A stretch of DNA of 64,000 nt from Clostridiales bacterium (GTDB taxonomy: Bacteria > Bacillota > Clostridia > Lachnospirales > WQUN01). Made by a program: the position numbers and the translations under genes. Location of the stretch: positions 1 through 64,000 of the forward strand of contig JAITSQ010000025.1 in NCBI GenBank assembly GCA_031287685.1, read 5' to 3'. Under the pieces are notes generated by a model, which saw nothing but the letters and a program-made list of their open reading frames with translations, was not told the DNA's origin and did no database searches. Shown in pieces: positions 62,729-64,000 of this stretch (positions within the stretch are counted from its first letter, which is position 1; the number at the start of each line of letters is the position of its first letter).

Positions 62729-63013
62729 ATGGATATTGACAAAATCACGATAGACTTCTCCGGGGTGAAAAATTTTTGTGATCTGCACCGAGTAATAAGC
62801 GAAAGCCTCGACTTTCCAGATTGGTACGGGAAAAACCTTGACGCTCTATGGGACTTACTCACCGGCTATATAGGCGGCGGTTGGGAAATAACATTAAAGG
62901 GCTGCGATAAAATCCCTAAACCGCTTCAAGAGTATATGGGGAAAGTGGTGAACATTTTTTTGAGGGCTGAAAAAATGTACGGGCAAATTAAGGTTTTTAT
63001 GGAAGAACTATAG
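62729..63013 (+). CDS. Barstar-family ribonuclease inhibitor
   Basis: The 94-residue acidic protein has the barstar core (LDFPDWYGKNLDALWDLLTG, residues 27-46). Family members inhibit barnase-like RNases or act as immunity proteins. No toxin gene is nearby. AAAAGGAG lies 6-7 bases before the ATG. Confidence 0.92.
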   Translation: MDIDKITIDFSGVKNFCDLHRVISESLDFPDWYGKNLDALWDLLTGYIGGGWEITLKGCDKIPKPLQEYMGKVVNIFLRAEKMYGQIKVFMEEL

Positions 63014-63184
63014 AACTCGGGGGTGATTTGTGTGAGAAAAACAGCGGCCTCTCTCATTTATCGGGCGGTACGTATAAGCATAAAGGGAAACGAGGGCGGA
63101 TAAGCCCCGCTTCCCTCAGAACCGCGCGTTTAAGCGCGTTGTTAACGCTTAGTCGCGGCGCGCCGAAAGGCCTTTTTTGTTTTC
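63014..63184. other. Barstar / TolC-like convergent spacer
   Basis: A hairpin GGGAAACG.../CTTCCC (about 63084-63117) and a GGCC-rich stretch with a T-run near 63170 could end transcription. A 67-codon frame across this region is compositionally unconvincing and not called. Confidence 0.4.
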
Positions 63185-64000
63185 CTACTTCGCTCCCGCC
63201 GCCAGATATGGCCGCTCCGCAAGGAACCTGAGCGAATCATATGAAATTTTATTTTTTTCAATATCGGCTTCGGCTTTCATAACGCCAAGCTCCGCCTGCT
63301 TCACTTGAAACTCAATTATATTGCCCGCCTTGAAGCTCAGGAGAGCGTTGTTATAGGTGTTCACGGCTTGGGCGCGGACCGCCTCGAGGGCCTTCCGAGC
63401 GCTCTCAAGCTGGCTTATATTGTCGCACAGGCCGCGTATCGTTTTTTCTAAATCGGCCCGCGCGTCGGAAAGCGCGCGCTCGGCGGAGTTCACGTCGTTT
63501 TCGAGCTGGATGTCGTGCTGCTCGACCTCGCTCAGGGCGAACATATCTTTTTGACCCGTCACCCAGTCGTAGCCAGTGCCGGACACGCTTTTCGCGTACC
63601 GCGCGGCCTCAAGCGCGAATTCCTTGGACTTGACCGTGGGCGCGTCGTCTATCGTGTCGTACATCTGGACGATGTATTTCTCCGGGTTCATTTTCGTTTC
63701 GTCCGGCTTATAAGCCACAGGGGATTTATCCGCCATATCGCGCCCAAGAGCGCGGTTTATGGCCGTCATAGAGCCGTCCGCGGACATTTTAAGGGCCGCC
63801 AGGTTCGCCTTGTCCGCCTGCAGAGACAGCTTCGCCGCCTCCAGCTCGCTTTGCGATTTTACGCCCAAACCCACCTGAAGCTCCAGGTTCTTGGCGTTTT
63901 GCTCCCCAAGCCCGACTGAGCGCTCAAGCAGGGCTATGTCAATCTTTTTGGTCTCTAAATCCGTCACGGCGGAGAGCAGCACGTATTCCGCGCTTTCTTT
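63185..64000 (-). CDS. TolC-like outer membrane efflux family protein (5' part outside window)
   Basis: At least 272 C-terminal residues are present; the frame runs open through the window edge. The long heptad-rich helices (NAKNLELQVGLGVKSQSELE and ALLSFKAGNIIEFQVKQAEL) and the two-fold helical pattern match the TolC coiled-coil barrel family. In spore-forming Clostridia such proteins occur without a clear outer membrane, so the role is uncertain. Confidence 0.85.
   Translation of the reverse strand, partial: KESAEYVLLSAVTDLETKKIDIALLERSVGLGEQNAKNLELQVGLGVKSQSELEAAKLSLQADKANLAALKMSADGSMTAINRALGRDMADKSPVAYKPDETKMNPEKYIVQMYDTIDDAPTVKSKEFALEAARYAKSVSGTGYDWVTGQKDMFALSEVEQHDIQLENDVNSAERALSDARADLEKTIRGLCDNISQLESARKALEAVRAQAVNTYNNALLSFKAGNIIEFQVKQAELGVMKAEADIEKNKISYDSLRFLAERPYLAAGAK

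Noticed and set aside
63028-63231. 67-codon frame after barstar
   Set aside because: It overlaps the TolC-like gene's 3' end, crosses hairpins, has low-complexity composition and resembles no family.

Overview
The window comes from a spore-forming Firmicute of the class Clostridia, probably an anaerobic gut-type lineage, with moderately high GC. Evidence for this is spoIVA, a ylbJ-like sporulation gene, two small CotF-type coat genes, a SAM-I riboswitch, the rnhB-ylqG-ylqH gene order, sigma-A promoters with 17-base spacers throughout, an archaeal-type AspRS with GatCAB, and an E. coli-type pyrB-pyrI pair. Species cannot be named from the sequence alone.

Layout. 1-8170: 3' tail of a 23S rRNA, tRNA-Asn, then a leftward metK-helicase-metA operon behind a SAM-I riboswitch, then a cluster of ten further tRNAs interrupted by a secreted CAP-domain protein and a CPBP membrane protease. 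8200-13570: alanine/sodium symporter, rpmF-plsX-rnc, a YvlB-like protein and a small membrane protein. 13570-19000: gapA, spoIVA, an autoregulated-looking membrane protein/HTH pair, and an Lsa-type ABC-F ribosome protection gene with a leader-peptide attenuator. 18900-26090: thiI-glmU-like-prs, ylbJ, a glycosyltransferase whose 5' end is a 22-unit AATC repeat, and pyrB-pyrI with an apparent AUC start. 26080-32800: gph-pheS-pheT, two secreted proteins and two spore coat genes. 32870-39730: Sfp-type transferase, CheB-like protein, and aspS-gatC-(SUFU)-gatA-gatB. 39730-46740: hybrid histidine kinase divergent from a CUT1 sugar ABC transporter. 46850-51620: rnhB-ylqG-ylqH, an orphan solute-binding lipoprotein and a flagellin. 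51800-57790: trpE-trpGD, a NUDIX hydrolase, and an ECF/radical SAM/pyridoxal kinase set. 57795-64000: dnaE, a fucose-isomerase-like gene, barstar and a truncated TolC-like gene.

How genes work together. SAM sensing controls Met and SAM synthesis (metK, metA) together with a DNA helicase. The non-discriminating AspRS and GatCAB would make Asn-tRNA (and possibly Gln-tRNA) by transamidation. The ECF S-component and PdxK look like a vitamin B6 salvage unit. The CUT1 transporter lacks its own ATPase and probably shares one encoded elsewhere.

Most notable. The window carries a dispersed family of modular, nested palindromic repeats whose hairpin arms differ between copies but stay complementary. 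Two copies sit inside small MITE-like elements with TATAGCAATTCC ends, and those ends supply stop codons to neighbouring genes. One large copy is inserted in frame in the pyridoxal kinase gene, adding about 140 residues. Alongside it, the AATC repeat at the glycosyltransferase start is a strong candidate contingency locus.
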